A DNA stretch of 64,000 bases from contig NZ_CP128360.1 of NCBI RefSeq assembly GCF_030345095.1, positions 1,612,001 to 1,676,000 on the forward strand. The letters run 5' to 3'. A program made the translations under genes and the position numbers. The DNA is from Solwaraspora sp. WMMA2056 (lineage in GTDB: Bacteria; Actinomycetota; Actinomycetes; Mycobacteriales; Micromonosporaceae). The notes below the pieces were generated by a model, which saw nothing but the letters and a program-made list of their open reading frames with translations, searched no databases and had not been told where the DNA came from. This document shows, in pieces, positions 53,308-62,651 of this stretch (position 1 is the stretch's first letter; the number at the start of each line of letters is the position of its first letter).

Positions 53308-54272
53308 TGCCGCTCTGGCTGGAGTTGACGATCCGGGTCGGTGCCGTCGTCGTCGCGTTCCTCACCCTGCCGCTGCTCGTCGGACAGATGGAACACAAGG
53401 CGATGGCCCACATGCAGGGCCGGCTCGGCCCGATGTACGCCGGTGGGTTCCACGGCTGGGCGCAACTCGTCGCCGACGGCGTCAAGTTCGTGCAGAAAGA
53501 GGACATCACCCCACGCGCCGCTGACCGGCCGGTGTTCCGGCTCGCCCCGGCGATCGCCCTCGTGCCGTACCTGCTGGTCCTGCTCGTCATCCCACTCGGG
53601 CCGAACGACCTCGTCGGCCAGCCGCTCGACGTCGGCCTGTTCTTCGTCCTGGCCGTGATGGGCGTCGGCGTCGTCGCCGTGCTGATGGCCGCCTGGGCGT
53701 CGGCCAACAAGTACAGCCTGCTCGGCGGGCTACGCGGCGCCGCCCAACTGCTCGCCTACGAACTGCCGCTGGTGCTCGCCGCCGCCAGCGTCGCCATGGC
53801 CGCCGGCACCCTGTCCCTGTCCGGCATCGTCGAGGCGTGGCAGCCGTGGTGGCTGATCTGGCAGGCCCCCGCCCTGGTCGTGTTCTTCCTCGCCGGGATG
53901 GCCGAGATCCGCCGCCCCCCGTTCGACATGCCGATCGCCGACAGCGAACTCGTCTTCGGCTACCTCACCGAGTACACCGGGCTGCGGTTCGCGTTCTTCC
54001 TGCTCGCCGAGTACGCCGGCATCGTCGTCATCGCCGCGCTGACCACCGTGCTGTTCCTCGGCGGCTGGCACGGGCCGTTCGGCGTCGACCAGCTCGGCTG
54101 GCTGTGGACGCTGCTGAAGGTCTTCGCCGTCGCGTTCGTCATCATCTGGATCCGGGTGTCGTTTCCTCGACTACGGGAAGACCAGTTACAACGGTTGTGC
54201 TGGCTCGGACTGGTTCCGCTCGCCCTGGCCCAACTGGTGCTGACCGCCGGGGTCAAGGTCGCCATCGGATGA
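53307..54272 (+). CDS. nuoH: NADH-quinone oxidoreductase subunit H (second locus)
   Basis: A 321-residue multi-spanning membrane protein of the NuoH family, which forms the base of the quinone channel. Family motifs are QGRLGPMYAGGFHGWAQLVA, SLLGGLRGAAQLLAYELPL and AEIRRPPFDMPIADSELVFG (then TEYTGLRFA), and near the end IWIRVSFPRLREDQL. ATG at 53307 overlaps the nuoC stop, with GGAGG upstream; its own stop overlaps the next ATG. About eight transmembrane helices, as in the family. Confidence 0.95.
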   Translation: MPLWLELTIRVGAVVVAFLTLPLLVGQMEHKAMAHMQGRLGPMYAGGFHGWAQLVADGVKFVQKEDITPRAADRPVFRLAPAIALVPYLLVLLVIPLGPNDLVGQPLDVGLFFVLAVMGVGVVAVLMAAWASANKYSLLGGLRGAAQLLAYELPLVLAAASVAMAAGTLSLSGIVEAWQPWWLIWQAPALVVFFLAGMAEIRRPPFDMPIADSELVFGYLTEYTGLRFAFFLLAEYAGIVVIAALTTVLFLGGWHGPFGVDQLGWLWTLLKVFAVAFVIIWIRVSFPRLREDQLQRLCWLGLVPLALAQLVLTAGVKVAIG

Positions 54273-55930
54273 CCCGGCAGACGTCCGGGTTCACCCTCCC
54301 GCGCGTCGCCCCCGGGCTCGTCCCCAACGCCCTGCTCGCCGTGGCGCTCGCCGTCGGCGCGGCCGGCCAGGTCCGCGTCTGGGCCGCCGGCACCTGGCTG
54401 TGGAACGACGAGACCGCCATCGCCATCAACCTGCGGCGCGGCTTCCTCGCCCTCACCCGGGGCCTGGAGTTCCAGCAGGTCGCCCCGGTCGGCTGGCTCT
54501 GGCTGGAAAAATCCCTGCTGTACGCCTTCGGCGCCGACGAACGCGTCCTGCGGCTGCCGTCCCTGCTCGGCATGCTCACCGTCCTGGCGTTGACGGCGGT
54601 CATCACCCACCGGGCGGTCGGCCGGTGGGCGGCCCTCGCCGCGACCGCGTCGATCGCCGTCGCGCCGATGATCCTGACCTACGTCGGCGAACTCAAGCAG
54701 TACGCCGTCGAAGCCGCCGTCGCCCTGGCGGTGCTCCTGGCCACCGACGCGGCGGCCCGCACCCGCCGGGTGCGTACCGTGCTGCCGCTGGTCGGCTGGG
54801 TGGCGGCCACCCTCGTCGCGGTCTTCGTCAGCCTGACCGCCGTACTCGCCCTGGCCGGTGCCGTCGCCGGAGCCACCCTGGTGACAGCGGTACGCCGCCG
54901 CTGGCGCGACACGCTGCTGCTCGCCGTCGGCGCGCTGCCGGCCGCCGCGTTCGCCGCCTGGCTGATCCACCGCCGCCGCCAGTACCCGTTCATGCCCGGC
55001 CAGGCCGACTACTTCGTCGGCGGCACCCCGCAGGCCGGGTCCGGACCGGCCGAGATCCTCACCTGGCTGCCGCAGATGTGGACCGGATTCGTCACCGTCA
55101 CCCTGCAGTGGCGGTACCCGCTGCTGATCCTGGCGCTCACCCTGGCCGGGGTCGCGGCACTGGTGCGGCGGGGCCGGCCACAGTGGGCCGCCATGCTCGG
55201 CGGCGTACTGCTGATGGCGGTGCTGGCGGCGGCGGTCCGCGGCCTGCCGTTGGCCGACCGGGTCGCCACCTGGCTGATCGCCCCCACGGTGATCCTGGTC
55301 GTCGCCGGCGCGGACGGCTGCGTACGGGCGCTCCGGGAGGCGCTCCGGCGGGCCGGCCGCCGGCTCGTCCTGGCCCCGGCCGTCGGGGCAGCGCTGCTGG
55401 TCGTCGCGGTGCTGGTGCCGGTCGCGGTGCTGCCGGTGGTCGCCGCACCGGCGGCCCAGGCCGCGTACCGGCAGGTGCGCGAACCCCGGGTCAAGGACGC
55501 CGGGCCGGGCGCGCTCGTCGACGTCGCCCGGCAGGTCCGACCCGGCGACGTGGTGCTGGTCTACTGGTTCAGCTACCGGATGGTCCAGTGGTACGGGCCG
55601 CAGTACGGGATCGCGCCGCGCACCGTCCGGCTCTACCCGCCCGGCCACGACAGCTGCGACCCGCAGCGGCTCGCCGAATGGCTCGGCGACGCCCGCCGCG
55701 TCTGGTACGTGCACGGGCGCAACCTCAGCGGCGAGCCCCGCGACTACCCGGACCGCGTCGCCGCCGCGCTCGCCGCGCAGGGCACCGTCGCGGCGGTACG
55801 CCGATTCCCCGCCGACCGCAACTCCGGCTCCACGGCGGCGTGGGTGCTGGTCGACCTGACAGCCGGACCCGACCCGCACCCGCCGGCCGTCGAACCCAGC
55901 GCCGACTTCCACTGCCTCGGCCGCTGGTGA
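54269..55930 (+). CDS. GT-C (GT39/ArnT-like) glycosyltransferase-type membrane protein
   Basis: A 553-residue polytopic protein with about 10-11 hydrophobic helices. Near the N-terminus after the first helix is TWLWNDETAIAINLRRG, an acidic loop motif like those of dolichyl/polyprenyl-phosphate-sugar-dependent GT-C enzymes. The C-terminal 130 residues are a soluble domain outside the membrane (VYWFSYRMVQWYGPQYGI). It probably transfers a sugar to lipid or cell-surface glycan. Its ATG overlaps the nuoH stop (ATGA), so it is coupled into the nuo cluster, which is unusual. Confidence 0.7.
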   Translation: MTRQTSGFTLPRVAPGLVPNALLAVALAVGAAGQVRVWAAGTWLWNDETAIAINLRRGFLALTRGLEFQQVAPVGWLWLEKSLLYAFGADERVLRLPSLLGMLTVLALTAVITHRAVGRWAALAATASIAVAPMILTYVGELKQYAVEAAVALAVLLATDAAARTRRVRTVLPLVGWVAATLVAVFVSLTAVLALAGAVAGATLVTAVRRRWRDTLLLAVGALPAAAFAAWLIHRRRQYPFMPGQADYFVGGTPQAGSGPAEILTWLPQMWTGFVTVTLQWRYPLLILALTLAGVAALVRRGRPQWAAMLGGVLLMAVLAAAVRGLPLADRVATWLIAPTVILVVAGADGCVRALREALRRAGRRLVLAPAVGAALLVVAVLVPVAVLPVVAAPAAQAAYRQVREPRVKDAGPGALVDVARQVRPGDVVLVYWFSYRMVQWYGPQYGIAPRTVRLYPPGHDSCDPQRLAEWLGDARRVWYVHGRNLSGEPRDYPDRVAAALAAQGTVAAVRRFPADRNSGSTAAWVLVDLTAGPDPHPPAVEPSADFHCLGRW

Positions 55931-56014
55931 CGCGCCCACCCGCGCGGCACCTCGAGTGGCTCCACGTAGCGCGGCGCGGTGCGGTGCGGCGGACAGGTAT
56001 TGCGCATCGCGAGT

Positions 56015-56048
56015 ATTCCTCAGAGGAATAATTATTCCTCTGAGGAAT
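56015..56048. promoter_or_regulatory. Double palindrome upstream of nuoI
   Basis: ATTCCTCAGAGGAAT and ATTCCTCTGAGGAAT are each perfect 15-base palindromes (odd centre), separated by AATT, and the whole 34-base block is itself a perfect palindrome. It lies 126 bases before the nuoI start in a 243-base gap and could be a pair of operators for the nuoI-N genes, or a terminator for the upstream gene. Confidence 0.7.
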
Positions 56049-56173
56049 GCCGCTCAGAAACGTGCCTGCCTCCGGTGCCGTGCCGTGCCGTGCGGGGCGG
56101 GGCGCCGGTCCCCATCGTCGATCGGTGAGATCAGGTGCTCGCGTGGGCGGGCCGGATTCGGCAGGATGAGCAC

Positions 56174-56740
56174 ATGGACGGACACGGCGAGGGACTGCTG
56201 AAAGGTCTGGCGACCACGTTCAAGACGATGGTCAGCCCGACGCACACCCAGCAGTACCCGGACGTCGCGCCGGAGTTGCCGCCGCGCACCCGTGGCGTGA
56301 TCGCGCTGCTCGCCGAGAACTGCACCGTCTGCATGCTCTGCGCCCGGGAATGCCCCGACTGGTGCATCTACATCGACTCGCACAAGGAGGAGGTGTCGGT
56401 GCCGGGCGCGGCCCGGGCCCGGCAGCGCAACGTCCTGGACCGGTTCGACATCGACTTCTCGCTCTGCATGTACTGCGGCATCTGCATCGAAGTGTGCCCG
56501 TTCGACGCGCTCTACTGGTCACCGGAGTTCGAGTACGCCGAGTACGACATCCGTGACCTGCTGCACGACAAGGAGCACCTCGGCGAGTGGCTGGCCAGCG
56601 TACCGCCGCCACCGGCGCACGACCCGAACGGCGAACCGGCCAAGGAGGAGACGGCCGCCGCCCGCAAGACCGCCGGCCCCGGCGCTGGCGCTGGCCCCGG
56701 CCGCGCCGCCGGCCCCGGACCTGGCAGGGCCCGCGCGTGA
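56174..56740 (+). CDS. nuoI: NADH-quinone oxidoreductase subunit I (second locus)
   Basis: A 188-residue ferredoxin-like subunit with two 4Fe-4S motifs: [12 protein letters not shown] and [12 protein letters not shown], which carry electrons towards N2 in NuoB. The C-terminus is a Gly/Ala/Pro-rich tail. ATG at 56174 (MDGHGEGLL), weak GGATGAG upstream. The gene opens the second coupled block, nuoI to nuoN, after the 243-base gap. Its TGA overlaps the nuoJ GTG. Confidence 0.95.
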   Translation: MDGHGEGLLKGLATTFKTMVSPTHTQQYPDVAPELPPRTRGVIALLAENCTVCMLCARECPDWCIYIDSHKEEVSVPGAARARQRNVLDRFDIDFSLCMYCGICIEVCPFDALYWSPEFEYAEYDIRDLLHDKEHLGEWLASVPPPPAHDPNGEPAKEETAAARKTAGPGAGAGPGRAAGPGPGRARA

Positions 56741-57258
56741 CCGGTACGGACGTCCTGCTGCTCGCCCTCGGCGCGGTCGCCGTCGGCGCCGGTGCCCTGG
56801 TGGTGAGCACCCGGCACATCGTCCGCGCCGGGCTGTACCTGGTCGCCTGCCTCGGCGCGGTCGCCGGTCTCTACCTGGTGCTCGCCGCCGAACTCGTCGC
56901 CTGGGTGCAGGTGCTGATCTACGTCGGCGCGGTCGTCGTACTGCTGCTGTTCGCGGTGATGCTGACCCGGGCACCGATCGGGGCCGCCACCGACCTGGAC
57001 CGGCCCGGCTGGCCGGCCGCGCTGATCGGCGGCGGTGCCGGGCTGGGCCTGGCCGCGTTGTTCGTCGACGCGTACCGCTGGTCCAGCGTGGAACTGCCGG
57101 CCGCCGGCACCGCCGACCGCCTCGGTACGGTGATCTTCGGCAGCTGGGTGCTGCCGTTCGAGGTGCTGTCGGTGCTGCTGCTGTCCGCGCTGATCGGCGC
57201 GATCGTGCTGTCGCGCCCCGACGTCGGCGCGGCACCCCGATCAGGTGGCGGCAGCTGA
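56737..57258 (+). CDS. nuoJ: NADH-quinone oxidoreductase subunit J (second locus)
   Basis: A 173-residue membrane subunit with five hydrophobic helices; [20 protein letters not shown] is the conserved helix with the pi-bulge region seen in NuoJ/ND6. GTG at 56737 overlaps the nuoI stop (GTGA). Part of the membrane arm near the quinone site. Confidence 0.93.
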   Translation: MTGTDVLLLALGAVAVGAGALVVSTRHIVRAGLYLVACLGAVAGLYLVLAAELVAWVQVLIYVGAVVVLLLFAVMLTRAPIGAATDLDRPGWPAALIGGGAGLGLAALFVDAYRWSSVELPAAGTADRLGTVIFGSWVLPFEVLSVLLLSALIGAIVLSRPDVGAAPRSGGGS

Positions 57259-57632
57259 TGCGCCCGGTCATCCCGTACGTCGTCGCCGCCGCGCTGTTCG
57301 GCCTCGGCGTGTACGGCGTGCTGCGCCGCCGCAACGCCGTCCTGCTGCTGATGTCGGTCGAGTTGATGCTCAACGCCGTCAACCTGGTGCTGGTCACCGC
57401 CGACAGCACGGTCCGCGCCGCGTTGCCACACACCGGGCAGACGTTCGCCCTGTTCATCATCGTGATCGCCGCCGCCGAGATCGGCGTCGGGCTGGCCATC
57501 GTGCTGCACCTGTACCGGCTACGGGCCAGCGTCGTCGTCGACGACGTCCCACTCGGCGACGACACCGACGACCGTAGCGCTGCCGACGACGGTAGCGCTG
57601 CCGACGACGCCGTGCGGGAGGTGCGACGGTGA
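57258..57632 (+). CDS. nuoK: NADH-quinone oxidoreductase subunit K (second locus)
   Basis: A 124-residue subunit with three helices and the conserved glutamates in LLLMSVELMLNAVNLVLV and VIAAAEIGVGLAIVL, used in proton translocation. An Asp-rich tail of about 30 residues, with a repeated SAADDGSAADD, extends beyond the family length of about 100. It starts inside the nuoJ stop. Confidence 0.95.
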   Translation: MRPVIPYVVAAALFGLGVYGVLRRRNAVLLLMSVELMLNAVNLVLVTADSTVRAALPHTGQTFALFIIVIAAAEIGVGLAIVLHLYRLRASVVVDDVPLGDDTDDRSAADDGSAADDAVREVRR

Positions 57633-59491
57633 CCACCACCCGCCACCGGGTCGCTGCCGTCCTCGGCGTCGGCGGGGCAGCACTGGCCCTGGCCGCCGCC
57701 GTCACCCTGCTGGCCGCCGGCGCGCCGACCGTGGACGTGTCCCGGTCGTGGATCGACTTCGGCGGGCTCGCCGTCACGCTCGGCGTACGGCTCGACGGCC
57801 CCGCCGCCCTGCTCGCCGTCGCGGTCGCCGCGGTCGCGTTGGCCGTCCAGCTGTACTCCGTCGCCTACCTGGCCGACGACGAGCGCTACCCGACGTACGT
57901 CGCCCAGGTCAGCCTCTTCACCGCCGCGATGCTGCTGGTCGTCGTCGCCGGTGACCTGATCATGCTGCTGATCGGCTGGGAGGTGATGGGCGCCTGCTCG
58001 TACCTGCTGATCGCCCACGACCGACGGCTGCCCGAGGCCCCGGCGGCGGCCATGAAGGCGTTCCTGGTCACCCGCGTCGGCGACGTCGGATTCCTGCTCG
58101 GCGTCGCGGTGCTCGGCGTCGGTGCCGGCAGCTTCCGGATCGCCGACGTGCTCGCCCACGACTACCCGCCGGCGACGGTCACCACGGCGGCGCTGCTGCT
58201 GCTCGCCGGGGTGGCCGGCAAGAGCGCCCAGTTCCCGCTGCACACCTGGCTGCCGGACGCGATGGCCGGCCCGACGCCGATCTCCGCGCTGATCCACGCC
58301 GCGACGATGGTCGCCGCCGGGGTGTACGTGACCGTCCGGCTCTACCCGATCTTCGTCGCCGCCCCGGCCGCGTTGGTGGTGCTCGGCGTACTCGGCGTCG
58401 TCACCCTGCTGCTCGGCGCGTTCGCGGCGACCGCCGCCGACGACATCAAACGGGTCCTGGCCTGGTCGACGGTCTCCCAGCTGGGCTACATGACCGGCGC
58501 GTTGGCCGTCGGCTCCCCGCCGGCCGCCCTGTTCCACCTGCTCACCCACGCCGCGTTCAAGGCGCTGCTGTTCCTCGCCGCCGGCTGCGTCATCCACGCC
58601 GTCGGCAGCAACCTGATGTCGGCGATGGGCGGGCTGCGTCGGCCGATGCCGGTCACCTTCGCCGCCACGGCGGTCGGGCTGGGGGCACTTGCCGGGCTGC
58701 CGCCGCTGGCCGGCTTCTGGAGCAAGGAGAGCGTTCTGTACGCGGCCTCCCATGCGGCCAGGCATCCCGGTGACGGGCCGGCTCCAGCGTGGCTGGGCTG
58801 GCTGGTCTGGACCGCCGGGCTGGTCGGGGTGGCGGTCACCGCCTGGTACGCCACCCGGCTGCTGCTGCGTACCTTCTTCGGGCCGTCTCGGCTGCCCGCC
58901 GGCGCCCACCCGCACGACCCGCCGGCGTTGATGCGTTGGCCGGTGCTGGCGTTGACGGTGCCGGCGGCGCTGCTCGGCCTGGCCGCGTTCAGCCCTACCG
59001 TCGCCGGCTGGCTTAGGGCCACCACCCCGGGTTACCTGGTCCATGGCGGCGTCGACCTGGTGCTGCCGCTGCTGCTGCTGGCAGTGGGTGTCGGCGCGGC
59101 GGTGTGGCTGCACCGGCGCGATCCCGCCGCCGATCCGGCCACGGTGGCGCTGGGGCCGCTGCGGCCGGCGTTTGTGGCGGCGTTCTGGCTGGACGCGGTG
59201 CAGCGGGCTTTGGTGGTCCGCCCCGTCGTGGCGTTGGCGGGGATGGCCAGGGTCGGCGACGAAAGGGGCGTGGGCGGGGCGGTGAACGGCGTAGGTAAGG
59301 GTGTACTGGGGCTGGGGGGGATCCTGGGCCGCCGGTTCGCCGGCCCGCTGCCGTTGGCGGTGACCCTGGTGTTGGCTGGTGTCCTGCTGCTCGCCCTCGT
59401 CACCGCCGCCCTCACCCTGCTCACCTCCCCGCCCACCTCCTCGACGATCTTGCAGTTATCGAGAGGATTTGTCTACTTTGTCCAACGATAA
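57629..59491 (+). CDS. nuoL: NADH-quinone oxidoreductase subunit L (second locus)
   Basis: A 620-residue antiporter-like subunit with about 15 helices. Motifs: LLIGWEVMGACSYLLIAHD (catalytic Glu), AGKSAQFPLHTWLPDAMAGP, SALIHAATMVAAGVYV and GLPPLAGFWSKE. The last 16 residues (STILQLSRGFVYFVQR) are encoded by the left arm and loop of a perfect inverted repeat at 59442-59505, so this tail is probably not ancestral. GTG at 57629 overlaps the nuoK stop. Confidence 0.95.
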   Translation: MTTTRHRVAAVLGVGGAALALAAAVTLLAAGAPTVDVSRSWIDFGGLAVTLGVRLDGPAALLAVAVAAVALAVQLYSVAYLADDERYPTYVAQVSLFTAAMLLVVVAGDLIMLLIGWEVMGACSYLLIAHDRRLPEAPAAAMKAFLVTRVGDVGFLLGVAVLGVGAGSFRIADVLAHDYPPATVTTAALLLLAGVAGKSAQFPLHTWLPDAMAGPTPISALIHAATMVAAGVYVTVRLYPIFVAAPAALVVLGVLGVVTLLLGAFAATAADDIKRVLAWSTVSQLGYMTGALAVGSPPAALFHLLTHAAFKALLFLAAGCVIHAVGSNLMSAMGGLRRPMPVTFAATAVGLGALAGLPPLAGFWSKESVLYAASHAARHPGDGPAPAWLGWLVWTAGLVGVAVTAWYATRLLLRTFFGPSRLPAGAHPHDPPALMRWPVLALTVPAALLGLAAFSPTVAGWLRATTPGYLVHGGVDLVLPLLLLAVGVGAAVWLHRRDPAADPATVALGPLRPAFVAAFWLDAVQRALVVRPVVALAGMARVGDERGVGGAVNGVGKGVLGLGGILGRRFAGPLPLAVTLVLAGVLLLALVTAALTLLTSPPTSSTILQLSRGFVYFVQR

Positions 59492-59505
59492 CTGCAAGAT
59501 CGTCG
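59442..59505. repeat. Perfect 20-base inverted repeat at the nuoL-nuoM junction
   Basis: Arms at 59442-59461 and 59486-59505 match exactly and enclose a 24-base loop. The stop codon of nuoL lies in the right arm. The form is like the elements at 9531-9585 and 49719-49781 and suggests a dispersed palindromic element or an intraoperonic processing hairpin. Confidence 0.8.
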
Positions 59506-59532
59506 GGATCTTGAGGGGAGGCGGGCGCTGCC

Positions 59533-61104
59533 GTGTACGCCGATGACGCGATGACGGCGGGGCAGCTCGCCCTGCTGGCCGTACTGATCCTGCCGGCGCT
59601 GGGGGCGCTGCTGGTGGTGGCCCTGCCGCTATGGGGCGACAGAGCAGCGAGGCTGCTGGGCACCGGCGTCGCGGCGGTGACAGTGCTGGCCAGCCTGCCG
59701 CTACTGGGAGATCCGGCCGGGGCGGGCTGGTTCGCGTACGGGTCACCGCTGGACGGCCCACCCGGGGTGCTGCCCTGGCACCAGCTGGACCTGCCCTGGG
59801 TGCCGGCCCTGGACCTACGGTTCCACATTGGTGTCGACGGCATCTCGTACCCGCTGGTGCTGCTCACCACCGTGCTGACGCTGCTCTGCTGCGCGTACAC
59901 CGTCTGGCGGGTGCCGCACTCCCGCAACGGGCGGACGTTGGTCGCGTTGCTGCTGGTCGTCGAGGTCGGCATCATCGGCACCTTCCTCGCCCTCGACCTG
60001 GTGCTGTTCTTCGTCTTCTTCGAGGTCGTGCTGCTGCCGATGTACGCGATCATCGCCGGCTGGGGCGGCACAAAGGACCAGGCCGACGGGGGCGCGCACC
60101 GGCGGGCGGCGACGAAGTTCGCCGTCTACACCCTGGCCGGGTCGGTGCTGCTGCTCGTCGGCGTGGTGACCGTGGTGACCGCCGCCGGCACCGCCGACCT
60201 GACTGTGCTCACCGGCGGCGCCGACCTCACCAGGCGCACCCAGTTGGCGGCGTTCACGCTGCTGGCGCTGGCCTTCGCGGTCAAGGCCCCGCTCTGGCCG
60301 CTGCACAGCTGGCTGCCCGACGCGCACAGCCAGGCACCCACCGTCGGCAGCGTGATCCTCGCCGGGGTACTGCTCAAAATGGGCACGTACGGGCTGATTC
60401 GGGTCGCCGTCGGCGTCGCCCCGGAAGGTGCCAGGTGGGCCGCCCCGGTGCTCGGGACCCTCGCCGTCGCCGCGATCATCGTCGGATCCCTGGTGTGCCT
60501 GGCGCAGACCGAACTGAAACGGCTGATCGCCTACTCCAGCGTCGGTCACATGGGGTTCGTGCTGCTCGGCGTCGCCACGCTCAGCGCCACCGGCATCCAG
60601 GCCGCCCTGATCGGCAACATCGCCCACGGCGTCATCACCGGGCTGCTGTTCTTCCTCGCCGGGGCGGTCAAGGACCGCTACCACACCGGTGAACTGGCCG
60701 ACCTCGGCGGACTGCGGGAACAGGCACCGGCACTGTCCGGGCTGCTCGGCTACGCCGCGCTCGCCTCGCTCGGCCTGCCCGGCCTGGCCGGCTTCTGGGG
60801 TGAGGCGTTCGCCGTCGTCGCCGCCTGGCAGCGCGGCGGACCACTGTGGATCACCCTGGCGGTGGTGGCGGCGATCGGGGCGGCGCTGACCGCCGCGTAC
60901 CTGCTGCGGATGCTGCGCCGGGTCACCCACGGCCCGGCCGGCCCGGCGCTGCGGGCCGCCGGCCCGGCGGCGGCGATCAGCCGCGCCGAGGCGCTGGTCT
61001 GGGCGCCGCTGGTGGTGGCGGCACTGGCCATCGGACTGGTGCCGACGCTGGTGCTCGGCGTCGCCGAGGTGCCGGTGGACGTGCTGCTGGAGGTGATCCG
61101 GTGA
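59533..61104 (+). CDS. nuoM: NADH-quinone oxidoreductase subunit M (second locus)
   Basis: A 523-residue antiporter-like subunit, about 14 helices. Motifs: HIGVDGISYPLVLLTTVLT, FVFFEVVLLPMYAIIAGWGG (catalytic Glu), VKAPLWPLHSWLPDAHSQAP and LIAYSSVGHMGFVLLG. GTG at 59533 after a 41-base gap that includes the right arm of the palindrome; GGGGAGG lies upstream. Confidence 0.95.
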   Translation: MYADDAMTAGQLALLAVLILPALGALLVVALPLWGDRAARLLGTGVAAVTVLASLPLLGDPAGAGWFAYGSPLDGPPGVLPWHQLDLPWVPALDLRFHIGVDGISYPLVLLTTVLTLLCCAYTVWRVPHSRNGRTLVALLLVVEVGIIGTFLALDLVLFFVFFEVVLLPMYAIIAGWGGTKDQADGGAHRRAATKFAVYTLAGSVLLLVGVVTVVTAAGTADLTVLTGGADLTRRTQLAAFTLLALAFAVKAPLWPLHSWLPDAHSQAPTVGSVILAGVLLKMGTYGLIRVAVGVAPEGARWAAPVLGTLAVAAIIVGSLVCLAQTELKRLIAYSSVGHMGFVLLGVATLSATGIQAALIGNIAHGVITGLLFFLAGAVKDRYHTGELADLGGLREQAPALSGLLGYAALASLGLPGLAGFWGEAFAVVAAWQRGGPLWITLAVVAAIGAALTAAYLLRMLRRVTHGPAGPALRAAGPAAAISRAEALVWAPLVVAALAIGLVPTLVLGVAEVPVDVLLEVIR

Positions 61105-62651
61105 TCGGCGAACCCGCAGCACAGTCGGTCGACCATGTGGCGCTGCTGCCGGCGTACGTGGCGGCGCTGACCGCCGTCGCCGTCCTGCTGGTCGACCTGT
61201 TCGCCGCCCGCCGGGCGGCCACCGTGGCGACGGCGACGGCGGGGGCCGTCGCGGTCGGCGTCGCCGCGTCGGTGGCGCTGGGCCGACCGACCCGGGCCAC
61301 CTTCTGCGGTACGCCGTCCGGGGTGCCCGGCGAGGACGGCTTCGCCTGCTCGTACGTAGCCGACCACCGGGCCGCCCTGGTCGCGCTGCTGTTCGCCGCG
61401 CTGACCGTCGGGGTGCTGGCCCTGTCGGCGCCGACGCTGCGGGCCCGCGCGGTGCCGGTCGGGGAGTACTGCTTCCTGCTGGCCTGTTCGATGACCGGCG
61501 GTGTGGTGCTCGGCGCCGCCGGCGACCTGATCACCCTGATCGTGGCGGTGGAGACGCTGACCCTGCCGCTGTACGTCCTGGTCGGGCTGCACCGGCAGCG
61601 GGTCGCCTCGGCCGAGTCGGCGGTGAGTTTCTTCGTCGTCAGTGTGGTCGCCACGGCGGTGGCGCTGCTCGGCGCGGCACTGCTGTACGCCGCGTACGGC
61701 GCGGTGCACCTGGACCTGCTCGCCGGCGCCAGCGGCCTGGCCGAGCCGGCGGGTCCGGCCGGTACGGTCGTCGGCGGCTCGGCCGACGGGCAGGCCCGGC
61801 TGGCCCGGGTCGGCCTGGTGCTGCTGCTGACCGGGCTGGCGTTCAAGGTGGCGGCGGTGCCGCTGCACGCCTGGGCGCCGAAGACCTACGACGGTGCGCC
61901 CTTGCCGGTCGCCGCGTACCTGTCGACCGCGTCGAAGCTCGGCGGTGTCGTGGCGATCGTCGCCGTCGTCGCCGAGGGGCTCACCCCGCAGCTGGCCACC
62001 TCCGGGCCGGTGCTGGCGGTGCTGGCGGTGGCGACGATGACGGTCGGCAACCTGGTGGCGCTGCGGCAGCGGCGGATGGTGCGGCTGCTGGCCTGGTCGT
62101 CGATCGCGCAGGCCGGCTACATCCTGGTGCCGCTGGCGGCGGCCGCCGGGCTGGCCGGGCGGGGCGTCGAGGAGCGGGCGGTGGCGGTCGCGGCGGTCTT
62201 CGCGTACACCGTTTTCTTCGTGGTGTTGGAGCTGGCGGCGTTCGCGGCGGTGGTGGCGTTGCGGCCGGCGGCCGGCGACGGCGGCACGATCGCCGAGTAC
62301 GCGGGCGCTGCCCGGCGGCGGCCGTGGGTCGGTGCGGCGCTGGTGTTCGCGCTGATCGGGCTGGCGGGTCTGCCGCCCGGCCTGGCCGGCCTGTTCGCGA
62401 AGGTGGCGGTGGTCCGGTCGCTGCTGGTCGGCGGGGCCGGAGTGTTGGCGTTGGTGGTGGCGGCGAACGCGGTGCTCGGCCTGGTCTACTACCTGCGGGT
62501 CAGTGCCACGCTGTACGCCCGACCGGCAGTGATGCCGAGCGACGACGGCGCGCCGGCGTGGCCGGTCGCGGTGGCCCTGGCGGTGGCGACGATTGTGGCG
62601 GTAGTGATCGGTTTCGCCCCGCAAGTGGTGTTTGACGTCGTCGCAGGCTGA
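61101..62651 (+). CDS. nuoN: NADH-quinone oxidoreductase subunit N (second locus)
   Basis: A 516-residue antiporter-like subunit. Motifs: TLIVAVETLTLPLYVLVGL, FKVAAVPLHAWAPKTYDGAP, LLAWSSIAQAGYILVPLA and GLPPGLAGLFAKV. GTG at 61101 overlaps the nuoM stop (GTGA). Last gene of the nuoI-N block. With L and M it would form three pumping modules. Confidence 0.95.
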   Translation: MIGEPAAQSVDHVALLPAYVAALTAVAVLLVDLFAARRAATVATATAGAVAVGVAASVALGRPTRATFCGTPSGVPGEDGFACSYVADHRAALVALLFAALTVGVLALSAPTLRARAVPVGEYCFLLACSMTGGVVLGAAGDLITLIVAVETLTLPLYVLVGLHRQRVASAESAVSFFVVSVVATAVALLGAALLYAAYGAVHLDLLAGASGLAEPAGPAGTVVGGSADGQARLARVGLVLLLTGLAFKVAAVPLHAWAPKTYDGAPLPVAAYLSTASKLGGVVAIVAVVAEGLTPQLATSGPVLAVLAVATMTVGNLVALRQRRMVRLLAWSSIAQAGYILVPLAAAAGLAGRGVEERAVAVAAVFAYTVFFVVLELAAFAAVVALRPAAGDGGTIAEYAGAARRRPWVGAALVFALIGLAGLPPGLAGLFAKVAVVRSLLVGGAGVLALVVAANAVLGLVYYLRVSATLYARPAVMPSDDGAPAWPVAVALAVATIVAVVIGFAPQVVFDVVAG

